From NCBI GenBank assembly GCA_900553825.1, contig USEV01000051.1, forward strand, positions 1 to 6,160: DNA of 6,160 nt, read 5' to 3'. The notes under the pieces are model-generated. The model ran no database searches. It worked only from the letters and a program-made list of their open reading frames with translations, and was not told the DNA's origin. Within the stretch, counting starts at the first letter, position 1. Each line of letters begins with the position of its first letter. This stretch comes from an uncultured Eubacteriales bacterium (lineage in GTDB: Bacteria > Bacillota > Clostridia > Christensenellales > CAG-917). Made by a program: the position numbers and the translations under genes. Shown here piece by piece: positions 1 to 4,833 of the stretch.

Positions 1-82
1 GCACGATGCCGAGCGTGCGGTTGATTTTTAACATATTTTTACCGACGACCTTTGCCGTCGGCGGGTAAATCATTATTGCCAT
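1..82 (-). CDS. 5' end of an unrecognised gene, cut by the window edge
   Basis: The minus strand carries ATG at 82-80 preceded by GGAGG (92-88) with a 5-nt spacer, and the frame stays open for 27 codons to the window edge. The peptide begins MAIMIYPPTAKVVGKN and continues for 11 more residues. A second in-frame ATG at 73 is possible, but the Shine-Dalgarno spacing favours 82. I do not recognise the family: no catalytic motif, signal peptide or membrane segment shows in these 27 residues. The gene is divergent from the XRE-type regulator at 236-460, with about 150 bp between them, so it is a natural candidate target of that regulator; this is inference from position only. A promoter-like pair lies just upstream. 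Confidence 0.6.
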   Translation of the reverse strand, partial: MAIMIYPPTAKVVGKNMLKINRTLGIV

Positions 83-98
83 AGATTCCTCCGAGACA

Positions 99-127
99 AT
101 TTAATCATAGCGCACGGACAAAGTCAA
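99..127 (-). promoter_or_regulatory. Promoter of the leftmost minus-strand gene
   Basis: On the minus strand TTGACT (127-122) is followed after 17 nt by TTAAAT (104-99), which is preceded by TG in the extended -10 position. Transcription would start near 92, right at the GGAGG, giving a leader of only about 10 nt. An alternative -10, TATGAT (109-104), has a better hexamer but no matching -35. The short leader makes the exact start uncertain. Confidence 0.4.
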
Positions 128-172
128 CCTTTCCTAACCCGTTGCCGACCCGTACGCGATACACGAATTCAG

Positions 173-221
173 CTAGCGCCATGGGAGTACGCTTGCAATT
201 TTACTCCCAAGGGGCTAGAAT
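173..221 (+). promoter_or_regulatory. Promoter inside an inverted repeat, probable XRE operator
   Basis: An inverted repeat has arms 173-189 and 202-218 (15 of 17 positions pair, 12-nt loop). The loop holds a -35-like TTGCAA (193-198). After 17 nt comes TAGAAT (216-221), whose first three bases lie in the right arm. A protein bound to both arms would cover the promoter, the usual layout for an autoregulated Cro/CI-type gene. Transcription would begin near 228, so the leader is about 8 nt with GAGG at its very start. That the downstream XRE protein is the binder is inference. Confidence 0.55.
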
Positions 222-235
222 ATAGCGAGGTGGTT

Positions 236-460
236 ATGCAAGGCAGCAATGTTCAGATTCAGGTCGCAGCCAGAATAAGAGAGCTCATGCGCGAGAACAA
301 CCTAAATCAGGTCGGTCTTGCGGAAAAGACGGGGCTGCGTCAAAACACGATAAGCGCGTGGCTTTTGGGCAAGAAGGAGCCCAGCATAAGGAGCCTGTGG
401 TTGCTTGCGGACTACTTCAATGTCGACATCGACTATCTCGTGGGCAGGAAGGATTACTGA
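236..460 (+). CDS. XRE-family (Cro/CI-type) helix-turn-helix regulator
   Basis: This is a 74-residue protein that is almost entirely one HTH_3/XRE domain. Helix 1 covers about residues 9-21 (VAARIRELMREN). The helix-turn-helix is N24 to W42, with the typical Q25, A29, G33, T38, I39, S40 and W42 pattern. The tail has the family signature LADYFNVDIDYLVGR (57-71). I chose ATG 236 because GAGG (227-230) lies 5 nt upstream; an in-frame GTG at 230 would overlap that site. It should bind DNA as a dimer in the cytoplasm and, lacking any sensor domain, act as a compact repressor. The inverted repeat over its promoter suggests autoregulation. It diverges from the gene at 1-82 and is followed by a terminator, so it is monocistronic. 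Similar small XRE proteins occur both as prophage or toxin-antitoxin repressors and as stand-alone chromosomal regulators; no phage or toxin gene is visible here. Confidence 0.9.
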   Translation: MQGSNVQIQVAARIRELMRENNLNQVGLAEKTGLRQNTISAWLLGKKEPSIRSLWLLADYFNVDIDYLVGRKDY

Positions 461-503
461 CTCCCCGCACCGGGAAAGATGACTTATTCCCTGCCCTTGG
501 AAC

Positions 504-527
504 GCGGCGCCGTTGCGCCGCTTTTTT
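504..527 (+). terminator. Intrinsic terminator of the XRE gene
   Basis: A perfect 7-bp GC stem, GCGGCGC (504-510) with GCGCCGC (515-521), closes a CGTT loop and is followed directly by six T (522-527). It lies 44 nt past the stop codon of the regulator. Confidence 0.85.
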
Positions 528-659
528 GTGCCCGCACCGCACATTTTCAATGCCCGTCGTGTCACCTTTTTTCGGGTTGCGAAATCACTTCCGATATCTT
601 TTGAAAACAACAAAAACGGCACTTTATACAGTTAAAATGACAAATTCAACCTTTTATTT
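528..659. other. Intergenic gap between convergent units, nothing recognised
   Basis: This is the gap between the XRE terminator and the terminator-like hairpin of the hydrolase operon. A plus-strand TTGAAA (601-606), 18 nt, TATACA (625-630) pair resembles a promoter, but no gene with a ribosome site follows it. The local sequence is more A/T-rich than the flanking genes. I see no RNA gene, repeat or mobile-element end. Confidence 0.4.
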
Positions 660-696
660 GCAAAGTAAACGCCCTGCGGCGAGCTGCCGCAAGGCG
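660..696 (-). terminator. Terminator-like hairpin of the amidohydrolase-hydrolase operon
   Basis: Arms at 670-680 and 686-696 pair over 11 positions with a 5-nt loop. The single mismatch on the plus strand becomes a G-U wobble in minus-strand RNA. The stem is followed on the minus strand by TTTACTTT (669-662), an interrupted U tract. It lies about 60 nt beyond the hydrolase stop codon. The weak tract lowers certainty. Confidence 0.6.
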
Positions 697-754
697 TGCG
701 ATTTCGCTTTCCGATTGCCGCCTTACCGCCCTTTTGCGGGCTTTGAGGCAAGCG

Positions 755-1717
755 TCATTTCAAGCCGCATTCCGTGAAGATTTCGTCGAGCGTCGCGCTC
801 CACTTTTCGGGCTCTTCGACATCGGGCGAGTGTGCGGAATCCTCAAACCACACCCACTTCTTGTAGGGGGCGTCGAGGAGGTCGAACCACTCCTTCGCAA
901 TCGCCGACGGAGTGTTGTAGTCGTGTCTGCCCTGCGTAACGGCGACGGGCACTTCCAGCCTGCGCACTTCGCCGAAGCGCTTGCCAACTACTTCGTCCCA
1001 CAGCACGCGGCTCAGATACATCGCTCCGCTCGCGTAATGCGATATCTCTTTGAGGTTGTATTCGGGGCTGCGCAAAAGGGGCACGAGCAGGCTTCTGACG
1101 AGCCCTTCGTGCTTCTTGTAGACTGCGCCGCCGTAACGGTTGAGGTAATCGCGCTGTTTCATCATGGCTTTGTCGGAGGGATAGACGCCGTCCTTGGGGG
1201 TGCACTTTTCGAGCTCGCGGACTGCCTTTCGGTCGCCTCTGCGCTTTGCCTCTTCGAGGCAGAATGCGTGGGAATATTCCTCGTTTCTGTCGCCGTCGAT
1301 GAACTGCCCTTCGCCCACATAGACGGCGACGAGGTCGGGACGGCGGATGGCAACCGACAGACCCAGTATCGAGCCCCAGCTGTGCCCCACCACGGCGACT
1401 TTTTCGACGCCGAACTTTCCCGCGATGTATTCGAGCAGAAATTCCGTGTCCGCGATGTAATCCTCGACGGTGACATTGCTCTTTTTGAGCGCGGGGGTGT
1501 AGCTCTTGCCCGAGCCGCGCTGGTCCCAGCACACGACGGTGTAGTTCTCGGCGAGGTCAGAGTGATACTTTATGACATTGTGCCTGTCGCAGACGCCGGG
1601 TCCGCCGTGCAGGAAGAGGACGGGCGGCAGTCCGCGTCTTTTGGCTCGCACGCGGATGTTCTGTCTGTCGTCGTTGACGGTGATGAATTCGGAGTAATCC
1701 AGTTCGTAATCAGCCAT
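755..1717 (-). CDS. Alpha/beta hydrolase, proline iminopeptidase-like (peptidase S33)
   Basis: A 320-residue cytoplasmic alpha/beta-fold hydrolase without a signal peptide. The visible order fits the S33 prolyl aminopeptidase group: HGGPG (37-41, oxyanion region), DQRGSGKS (65-72), nucleophile elbow GHSWGS with Ser113, a helical cap at about 135-240, acid Asp266 in GRHDYNTP and His296 in DSAHSP. Family enzymes remove N-terminal proline from peptides, but the same framework also covers epoxide hydrolases and acyl esterases, so the substrate is not fixed by sequence. The elbow has His where many true iminopeptidases have Gly. ATG 1717 is supported by GGAGG (1731-1727) with a 9-nt spacer, lying inside the upstream amidohydrolase gene. 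The two genes overlap by 8 nt (ATGGCTGA), implying one mRNA and translational coupling. A terminator-like hairpin follows at 660-696. Confidence 0.88.
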   Translation of the reverse strand: MADYELDYSEFITVNDDRQNIRVRAKRRGLPPVLFLHGGPGVCDRHNVIKYHSDLAENYTVVCWDQRGSGKSYTPALKKSNVTVEDYIADTEFLLEYIAGKFGVEKVAVVGHSWGSILGLSVAIRRPDLVAVYVGEGQFIDGDRNEEYSHAFCLEEAKRRGDRKAVRELEKCTPKDGVYPSDKAMMKQRDYLNRYGGAVYKKHEGLVRSLLVPLLRSPEYNLKEISHYASGAMYLSRVLWDEVVGKRFGEVRRLEVPVAVTQGRHDYNTPSAIAKEWFDLLDAPYKKWVWFEDSAHSPDVEEPEKWSATLDEIFTECGLK

Positions 1718-3023
1718 TCGTCATTTCCTCCATGAGTTTGTCGAGTATGCCCTCTATCTCCGCGTTGCGCTTGGGCGTCGGGTTTTCTATCAGCCTGCCT
1801 CCCGCAACCACCGCGGCGGGAGAACGCAACACGAAGAGGTCGTCGGCGGGATTGTCGCGCAAAAGGAGAATGTCCGCGCGCTTGCCCGCTTCCAGCGTGC
1901 CTATTCTGTCCGACTGTCCGACGACAGCGGCGTTGCCCACGGTTGCCACTTCCAGCGCCTTTTTCGCGCCGAAGCCGCCGAGGACGGCGAAATACACCAG
2001 CTCGCGCCACATTCCGTATTGTGTGGAGAAGGGGCACGACGCGTCCGTGCCCATGCCGACGGTGATGCCGTTTGCGATTGCCTGTCGCATACATTCCGTC
2101 ATGCCGTCGAGCACTATCCCGGAGTTGTAGGCGCGCAGCTCGTCCAGCTTGGTCACCTCGGGCGGGAGTTTGAAATAGGGATACGCGGGCGTGTAGGTGC
2201 AGACGACCGCGCCTCCGCGCTCCTTGAGTAGGGCTAACGCCTCGTCCGTCATGTGCGCGCCGTGTTCCACGGTGTCCACCCCTGCCCTCGCCGCGATTTC
2301 CACTCCCGTGGGGCTCTGTATGTGCGCCGCAACGCGCTTGCCCATGGAATGCGCCTCGTCACAGGCGGCTTTCACCTGGGCTTCCGTCATCCTCACTATG
2401 CCGGGCTCGCCGCGCTTTTTGGCGTCGGTGACGCCGCCGGTGATGAAGAGCTTGATGAGGTCACACCCCGCCGCGACATTCTGTCTGACGAGCGCGCGGA
2501 ATTCCTCGGGTTCGGTGGCGGTGATTGCCGTCGTGCCCGCGCCGTGCCCCTCGGGTGAGGTCAAGCCCGGACCCGACACTATGAGATTGAGCCCCACCGC
2601 CTTGCCTTTGCCCTTTTCCAGCTCGCGTTTCACCGCGACATCGGAGTAACGCAGGTCGCCCACGGCACGCACGGTGGTCACGCCGGAGAGGAGCTCCTGC
2701 AGGCAAGACGAGCGCACGAGCGCCTTGAGGACGGCAAGCCCCAGAGGACTGCGCACGAGCTTGAGCACCAGCTTTTGCGCCGCACCGCCCGAAATGACTT
2801 TTGAGGGTGCGCCGGTGCCGAAAAGGTGGGCGTGCGCGTTGATGAGCCCGGGCATGGCGTAAAGCCCATTGGCGTCCCTGACGGCGTACCCCGAGGTGTC
2901 GCCGCCCGTGGGCGCGATTCTGACTATGTTTTCCCCTTCGGTGAAAATGTCGACGGGGGACGAAACCTCGCACCCGTGTGCCGTGTCAACGATTTTGCAA
3001 CCGACATACACTCTCTTTTGCAT
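1710..3023 (-). CDS. Metal-dependent amidohydrolase, imidazolonepropionase/prolidase-like
   Basis: A 437-residue member of the amidohydrolase superfamily (PF01979, COG1228 type). An N-terminal beta-sandwich strand region (1-55) leads into PGLINAHAHLF with metal ligands His64 and His66. Then come Lys191 in IKLFITGGV, the probable carboxylated lysine, His234 in AAHIQ, His254 in VEHGAH and the catalytic Asp327 in MGTDAS. The C-terminal part GTLEAGKRADILLL (375-388) closes the sandwich domain. Characterised relatives in this branch hydrolyse Xaa-Pro or Xaa-Arg/Lys dipeptides and related cyclic amides; the exact substrate cannot be read from sequence. ATG 3023 is chosen because AAAGGAG (3035-3029) sits 5 nt upstream. 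Extending the frame to 3119 would pass through the promoter. It is the first gene of an operon with the iminopeptidase-like hydrolase, so peptide or amide turnover is a reasonable inference. No signal peptide is seen, so the enzyme is cytoplasmic. Confidence 0.88.
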   Translation of the reverse strand: MQKRVYVGCKIVDTAHGCEVSSPVDIFTEGENIVRIAPTGGDTSGYAVRDANGLYAMPGLINAHAHLFGTGAPSKVISGGAAQKLVLKLVRSPLGLAVLKALVRSSCLQELLSGVTTVRAVGDLRYSDVAVKRELEKGKGKAVGLNLIVSGPGLTSPEGHGAGTTAITATEPEEFRALVRQNVAAGCDLIKLFITGGVTDAKKRGEPGIVRMTEAQVKAACDEAHSMGKRVAAHIQSPTGVEIAARAGVDTVEHGAHMTDEALALLKERGGAVVCTYTPAYPYFKLPPEVTKLDELRAYNSGIVLDGMTECMRQAIANGITVGMGTDASCPFSTQYGMWRELVYFAVLGGFGAKKALEVATVGNAAVVGQSDRIGTLEAGKRADILLLRDNPADDLFVLRSPAAVVAGGRLIENPTPKRNAEIEGILDKLMEEMTNG

Positions 3024-3028
3024 TTCCG

Positions 3029-3050
3029 CTCCTTTGCCGACACCGTCGGC
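3029..3050 (-). promoter_or_regulatory. Leader hairpin abutting the amidohydrolase ribosome site
   Basis: In the minus-strand leader a perfect 6-bp stem, GCCGAC/GTCGGC with a 3-nt loop (3050-3036), ends exactly one base before AAAGGAG (3035-3029). It leaves the Shine-Dalgarno unpaired and could guide or modulate ribosome access. No T tract follows, so it is not a terminator. Confidence 0.4.
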
Positions 3051-3070
3051 TTCGGCTTTTTCTCGACATA

Positions 3071-3113
3071 ATTGTACCACCCGCGCCCGAGCGTGCGCAA
3101 TAAAAATTTTTGC
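3071..3113 (-). promoter_or_regulatory. Promoter of the amidohydrolase-hydrolase operon with UP-like tract
   Basis: On the minus strand the -10 is TACAAT (3076-3071), preceded by TGG, giving an extended -10. The -35 is TTGCGC (3100-3095) with an 18-nt spacer. Directly upstream is an A/T tract, so the element reads GCAAAAATTTTTATTG (3113-3098) and ends in the first three bases of the -35. Transcription should start near 3064, leaving a 40-nt leader. Flanking GCGTGC (3091-3096) and GCACGC (3112-3117) form an inverted repeat around the -35 and tract, a possible operator. Confidence 0.6.
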
Positions 3114-3180
3114 ACGCACATGAGCCCGTCTGCATATTGAATATCCGAAAAAGGCGTGTTATCATTGTCTTGCCGGCGCG

Positions 3181-3588
3181 GATTCGCTTGCCTATGTCCT
3201 GTGGCAGATTGCACCCATACTCTCCAACAACTTCGGCTTCGATATGCTGGACTATCTCGAGAGCTGGCTCATGCTGGGAGATGTGACGGGTGCAATCACA
3301 TTCGACGGCGCGAACTTCGCGACGATGACCACCTCGCAGGAAATTTCACTCGTCCTGCCCTGGAGCGACGCGGATTTTTTGGCGCACAACATCGACAACT
3401 TCCCCGAGATTATCCTCGATGTCATCGAGACCAAAAAGCTCGACATAACACTCGGAGACTTCGCGCTCTCGCTTGACTTCTCCTCGATTTTCCGCGACGG
3501 AATAAGGCTCGACGCCACGGTTTCCTCCGACGCGCGCTACAACATTCTGTCTGACGACGCAACCTTCGAAAGCGTCGAAAACGATTAG
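3181..3588 (+). pseudogene. 3' remnant of an unrecognised gene (or orphan ORF from ATG 3244)
   Basis: The plus frame is open from 3124 to TAG 3586-3588. From about 3181 it reads like real coding sequence: G/C-rich third positions, mixed hydrophobic, aromatic and acidic residues (for example DMLDYLESWLMLGDVTG, LVLPWSDADFLAHNID, GDFALSLDFSS) and no low complexity. The only possible start is ATG 3244, giving 114 residues. It has no Shine-Dalgarno, and coding character continues upstream of it for about 20 codons with no ATG, GTG or TTG. I therefore read it as the C-terminal end of a longer, probably strand-rich acidic protein whose 5' part was lost near 3130-3180. No family is recognised and no transmembrane segment is obvious. 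Next to it on the left is the divergent operon promoter; on the right the small RNA promoter begins 4 nt after its stop. A silent or vestigial state is inference. Confidence 0.5.
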
Positions 3589-3591
3589 GGG

Positions 3592-3620
3592 TTGCATTCC
3601 GCGGAATGTGGGGCTATAAT
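3592..3620 (+). promoter_or_regulatory. Near-consensus promoter with a 14-bp palindrome (small RNA unit)
   Basis: TTGCAT (3592-3597), a 17-nt spacer and a perfect TATAAT (3615-3620) form one of the best promoters in the window. A perfect palindrome CATTCCGCGGAATG (3595-3608) overlaps the -35 and half the spacer and looks like a repressor site. Expected transcription start is near 3627. Confidence 0.75.
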
Positions 3621-3626
3621 ATAGAC

Positions 3627-3710
3627 GAAACTTCTTCCGCACGGGTGAGCCGCCCCTTGCCCGTGCAAGCGGAAGTAGAAGGCGCTCCGCTCGGAGCGCC
3701 TTCTCTTTTT
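3627..3710 (+). ncRNA. Candidate small structured RNA, about 84 nt
   Basis: This is the interval between a strong promoter and a strong terminator. It contains no ATG with a ribosome site. The RNA can fold as stem 1, CTTCCGC (3634-3640) with GCGGAAG (3669-3675), directly stacked on stem 2, ACGGG (3641-3645) with CCCGT (3660-3664). This leaves a 14-nt loop (3646-3659) and a 4-nt GCAA bulge on the 3' side (3665-3668). GCACGGG/CCCGTGC is an alternative register, and the CCCC at 3653-3656 is a second possible partner for GGG. Two nt further the terminator stem begins. I recognise no known class: it lacks the SRP RNA loop sequence and is too short for 6S, tmRNA or RNase P. It may be a trans-acting small RNA, or a leader or attenuator whose downstream gene is now missing. 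The 5' end is inferred from the promoter. Confidence 0.55.
3677..3710 (+). terminator. Strong intrinsic terminator of the small RNA unit
   Basis: A perfect 12-bp stem pairs 3677-3688 (AGAAGGCGCTCC) with 3693-3704 around a GCTC loop, followed by CTTTTT (3705-3710). On the opposite strand no T tract follows, so it acts on plus-strand transcription. Confidence 0.9.
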
Positions 3711-3863
3711 CCGAAAGGTAAAAATGGAAAGAAGCGATGAGTAAAATCTCCGTCGCGCGAGGCGTTGAGCGAAAACCGTCCGAGGAGTCAAACGGCCGCC
3801 GCACCCCGCGCGCCGCTCGACTCGCCGCTCGGCTCGCAACTGGCGTCACCTGACCCCCGCAAA
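3711..3863. other. Gap between two terminators, no supported gene
   Basis: The interval lies between the small-RNA terminator and the bidirectional terminator of the TetR gene. An overlapping pair of tiny plus-strand frames occurs: ATG 3724 (6 codons) and ATG 3737 (38 codons to TGA 3851-3853), the second very rich in Arg and Ala. There is no clear Shine-Dalgarno, and a strong terminator sits just upstream, so I do not call a gene. Confidence 0.4.
3811..3834 (+). repeat. Two-copy 12-bp tandem repeat
   Basis: CGCCGCTCGACT (3811-3822) is followed directly by CGCCGCTCGGCT (3823-3834), 11 of 12 identical, in a non-coding gap. It is probably slippage in G/C-rich sequence with no assigned role. Confidence 0.5.
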
Positions 3864-3894
3864 GGGAAAAGCGCCTCTCAAAGGCGCTTTTCCC
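3864..3894 (-). terminator. Bidirectional terminator downstream of the TetR gene
   Basis: A perfect 13-bp stem pairs 3864-3876 with 3882-3894 around a 5-nt loop. Both arms carry AAAA/TTTT at the outer side of a GCGCCT/AGGCGC core, so RNA from either strand ends in a GC hairpin with a U run. On the minus strand it lies about 40 nt beyond the TetR stop; on the plus strand it would also stop any read-through from the small RNA unit. Confidence 0.85.
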
Positions 3895-3933
3895 ACACTT
3901 CTATACTCTCCCTCTCAACCCGAGGTCGGGTCT

Positions 3934-4491
3934 TTACCGATTCTTTCCCGCGAGCAACAGCTGCCCTGTCAGCATCTGTTTCAGCATCTCGCGGATTTCC
4001 TGCTCCTCGAACTCCGCCGTGCCCGTCGCAATCATCGCCGAAATGCCGTGCACGAAGAGCCACATATTGCGGAATATGTCCTCCGCCTGCTCGCCCTTGA
4101 TTCCCTCGCACTCCTCGAGGACGCGGAGGACATAGTCGCGTTCGACATGGGTGTAGAGGAAGTCCTTGTCCGTCTTTTCGCTCATGAACAACAGCTTGTA
4201 GAACTGCCTTTCCGCGCGGGCGAACCTGATGTAATTGACGCCGATTGCCCTGTAACCCGTGACGCCTTCCACCTCTTTGTGGATGTACTTGTCAAAGCGC
4301 GCGAGTGCCTCGGCATAGACAGCGGCACGGATTTCGCCCATGCCGGAAAAGTGCCAGAAAAGCGGTTGGGTGGAACAGCCCAGCTCGTCGGCAAGCGACT
4401 TTGCTGTCAGCGCGCCCGCGCCGCGGGTGCGGACGATTTTCACCGCCCCTTTGAGGATTTTGTTTCTGTCGGTTTTGGCAAGTGGAGCCAT
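3934..4491 (-). CDS. TetR/AcrR-family transcriptional regulator
   Basis: A 185-residue TetR-type repressor. The N-terminal DNA-binding domain spans about 9-55: helix 1 RNKILKGAVKIVRTRG, then the helix-turn-helix LTAKSLADELGCSTQPLFWHF (28-48), with the family's typical aromatic-His-Phe ending of the recognition helix. The ligand-binding part (60-185) contains MWLFVHGISAMIATG (143-157), typical of the WHG-type C-terminal domain (TetR_C_33 group). ATG 4491 is selected because GGAGG (4501-4497) lies 5 nt upstream. Longer frames starting at 4536 or 4527 are unlikely because the first overlaps the -10 box. The ligand is unknown. TetR regulators usually control an adjacent gene, but here the upstream 240 bp carry no open gene and both neighbours are closed off by terminators. 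It is therefore an orphan whose only visible local target is its own promoter. Confidence 0.92.
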   Translation of the reverse strand: MAPLAKTDRNKILKGAVKIVRTRGAGALTAKSLADELGCSTQPLFWHFSGMGEIRAAVYAEALARFDKYIHKEVEGVTGYRAIGVNYIRFARAERQFYKLLFMSEKTDKDFLYTHVERDYVLRVLEECEGIKGEQAEDIFRNMWLFVHGISAMIATGTAEFEEQEIREMLKQMLTGQLLLAGKNR

Positions 4492-4532
4492 GGCCGCCTC
4501 CGATTTGCGCGATTGCGTCGAAAACATAACGC

Positions 4533-4592
4533 GCATTATATAACTGATTTTATGCTATGTCCCCGAAAACGGTTTGTCAATAAAAATTTTGC
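4533..4592 (-). promoter_or_regulatory. Overlapping promoters and candidate operator of the TetR gene
   Basis: Two minus-strand promoters overlap. P1 is a consensus TTGACA (4580-4575), 17 nt, TAGCAT (4557-4552). P2 is GGGACA (4563-4558), 17 nt, a consensus TATAAT (4540-4535). A GCAAAATTTTTATTG tract (4592-4578) runs into the P1 -35 like an UP element. An imperfect 23-bp palindrome (4533-4555, 8 of 11 positions symmetric, GCAT at both ends) covers both -10 boxes and is a plausible TetR autoregulatory site. P2 would start transcription near 4528, giving a leader of about 37 nt. Confidence 0.6.
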
Positions 4593-4608
4593 AAAATGTG
4601 CGCGCACA
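4586..4608. repeat. Two abutting perfect 12-bp palindromes
   Basis: ATTTTGCAAAAT (4586-4597) and TGTGCGCGCACA (4597-4608) share one base and lie directly upstream of the TetR P1 -35. Both are perfectly symmetric. They may be binding sites for dimeric regulators; no partner can be named. Confidence 0.5.
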
Positions 4609-4742
4609 CACTCCGTCCGAGCCCGTCGCCGACAGCAAAATCCGCAACCCGACAATTTCTCGGAGCGTGATTTTGTCACTGTTTACGGGCTTTCTGGCAA
4701 CGAAGTCGCGCGTTCGGGCTTACGCGGAGCGCGGCGAGGCCC
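4609..4742. other. Gene-free stretch upstream of the TetR promoter
   Basis: No frame here has both a credible start and a ribosome site. A minus-strand frame from GTG 4864 to 4676 runs through three hairpins and lacks a Shine-Dalgarno. I see no RNA gene, transposon end or attachment site in this part. Confidence 0.4.
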
Positions 4743-4770
4743 CACCCGATATTTTTTTGACATTCGGGTG
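4743..4770. repeat. 7-bp inverted repeat with T-rich loop
   Basis: CACCCGA (4743-4749) and TCGGGTG (4764-4770) pair perfectly around a 14-nt loop that contains seven T and an isolated TTGACA (4757-4762). No -10 box lies at the right distance, so the TTGACA is not counted as a promoter. Role unknown. Confidence 0.5.
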
Positions 4771-4789
4771 CCCCGTGTTCAAGAAACAC

Positions 4790-4832
4790 CCCGTTTTTTA
4801 AGGTTTGCTTTGACCAAACATTAAAAAACGGG
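4790..4832. repeat. Long near-perfect hairpin beside the manA terminator
   Basis: The 12-bp arms CCCGTTTTTTAA (4790-4801) and TTAAAAAACGGG (4821-4832) are perfectly complementary. After one G/A mismatch, GTTTG (4803-4807) pairs with CAAAC (4815-4819) around a 7-nt loop: 17 of 18 positions in all. With CCCG at the base and A/T above, it is not a standard terminator stem. It lies 1 nt beyond the T tract of the manA terminator. Confidence 0.65.
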
Positions 4833-4833
4833 C

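Noticed and set aside
165..184. Cluster of EcoRI, NheI and NcoI sites resembling a cloning polylinker
   Set aside because: The NheI and NcoI sites fall inside the symmetric arm of a natural inverted repeat, and no vector sequence or gene borders them; a chance effect of palindromic DNA is more likely.
601..630. Plus-strand TTGAAA-18-TATACA promoter-like pair
   Set aside because: Only a modest match, facing the end of a convergent operon with no gene or terminator-bounded RNA downstream.
734..1735. Long plus-strand open frame across the hydrolase gene
   Set aside because: It is a shadow of the minus-strand hydrolase, which has a full catalytic triad and a ribosome site; the shadow frame shows no recognisable domain.
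3737..3853. 38-codon plus-strand frame rich in Arg and Ala, overlapping a 6-codon frame by ATGAGTAA-like geometry
   Set aside because: No Shine-Dalgarno, no promoter after the strong terminator at 3677-3710, and composition typical of random G/C-rich DNA.
4492..4536. Longer TetR start at ATG 4536
   Set aside because: That ATG is formed by the TATAAT -10 box plus the next base, has no Shine-Dalgarno, and would lie upstream of the predicted P2 transcription start; ATG 4491 has GGAGG at 5 nt.
4757..4785. Consensus TTGACA in the loop of the 4743-4770 repeat as a promoter
   Set aside because: No -10-like hexamer at 16-18 nt.
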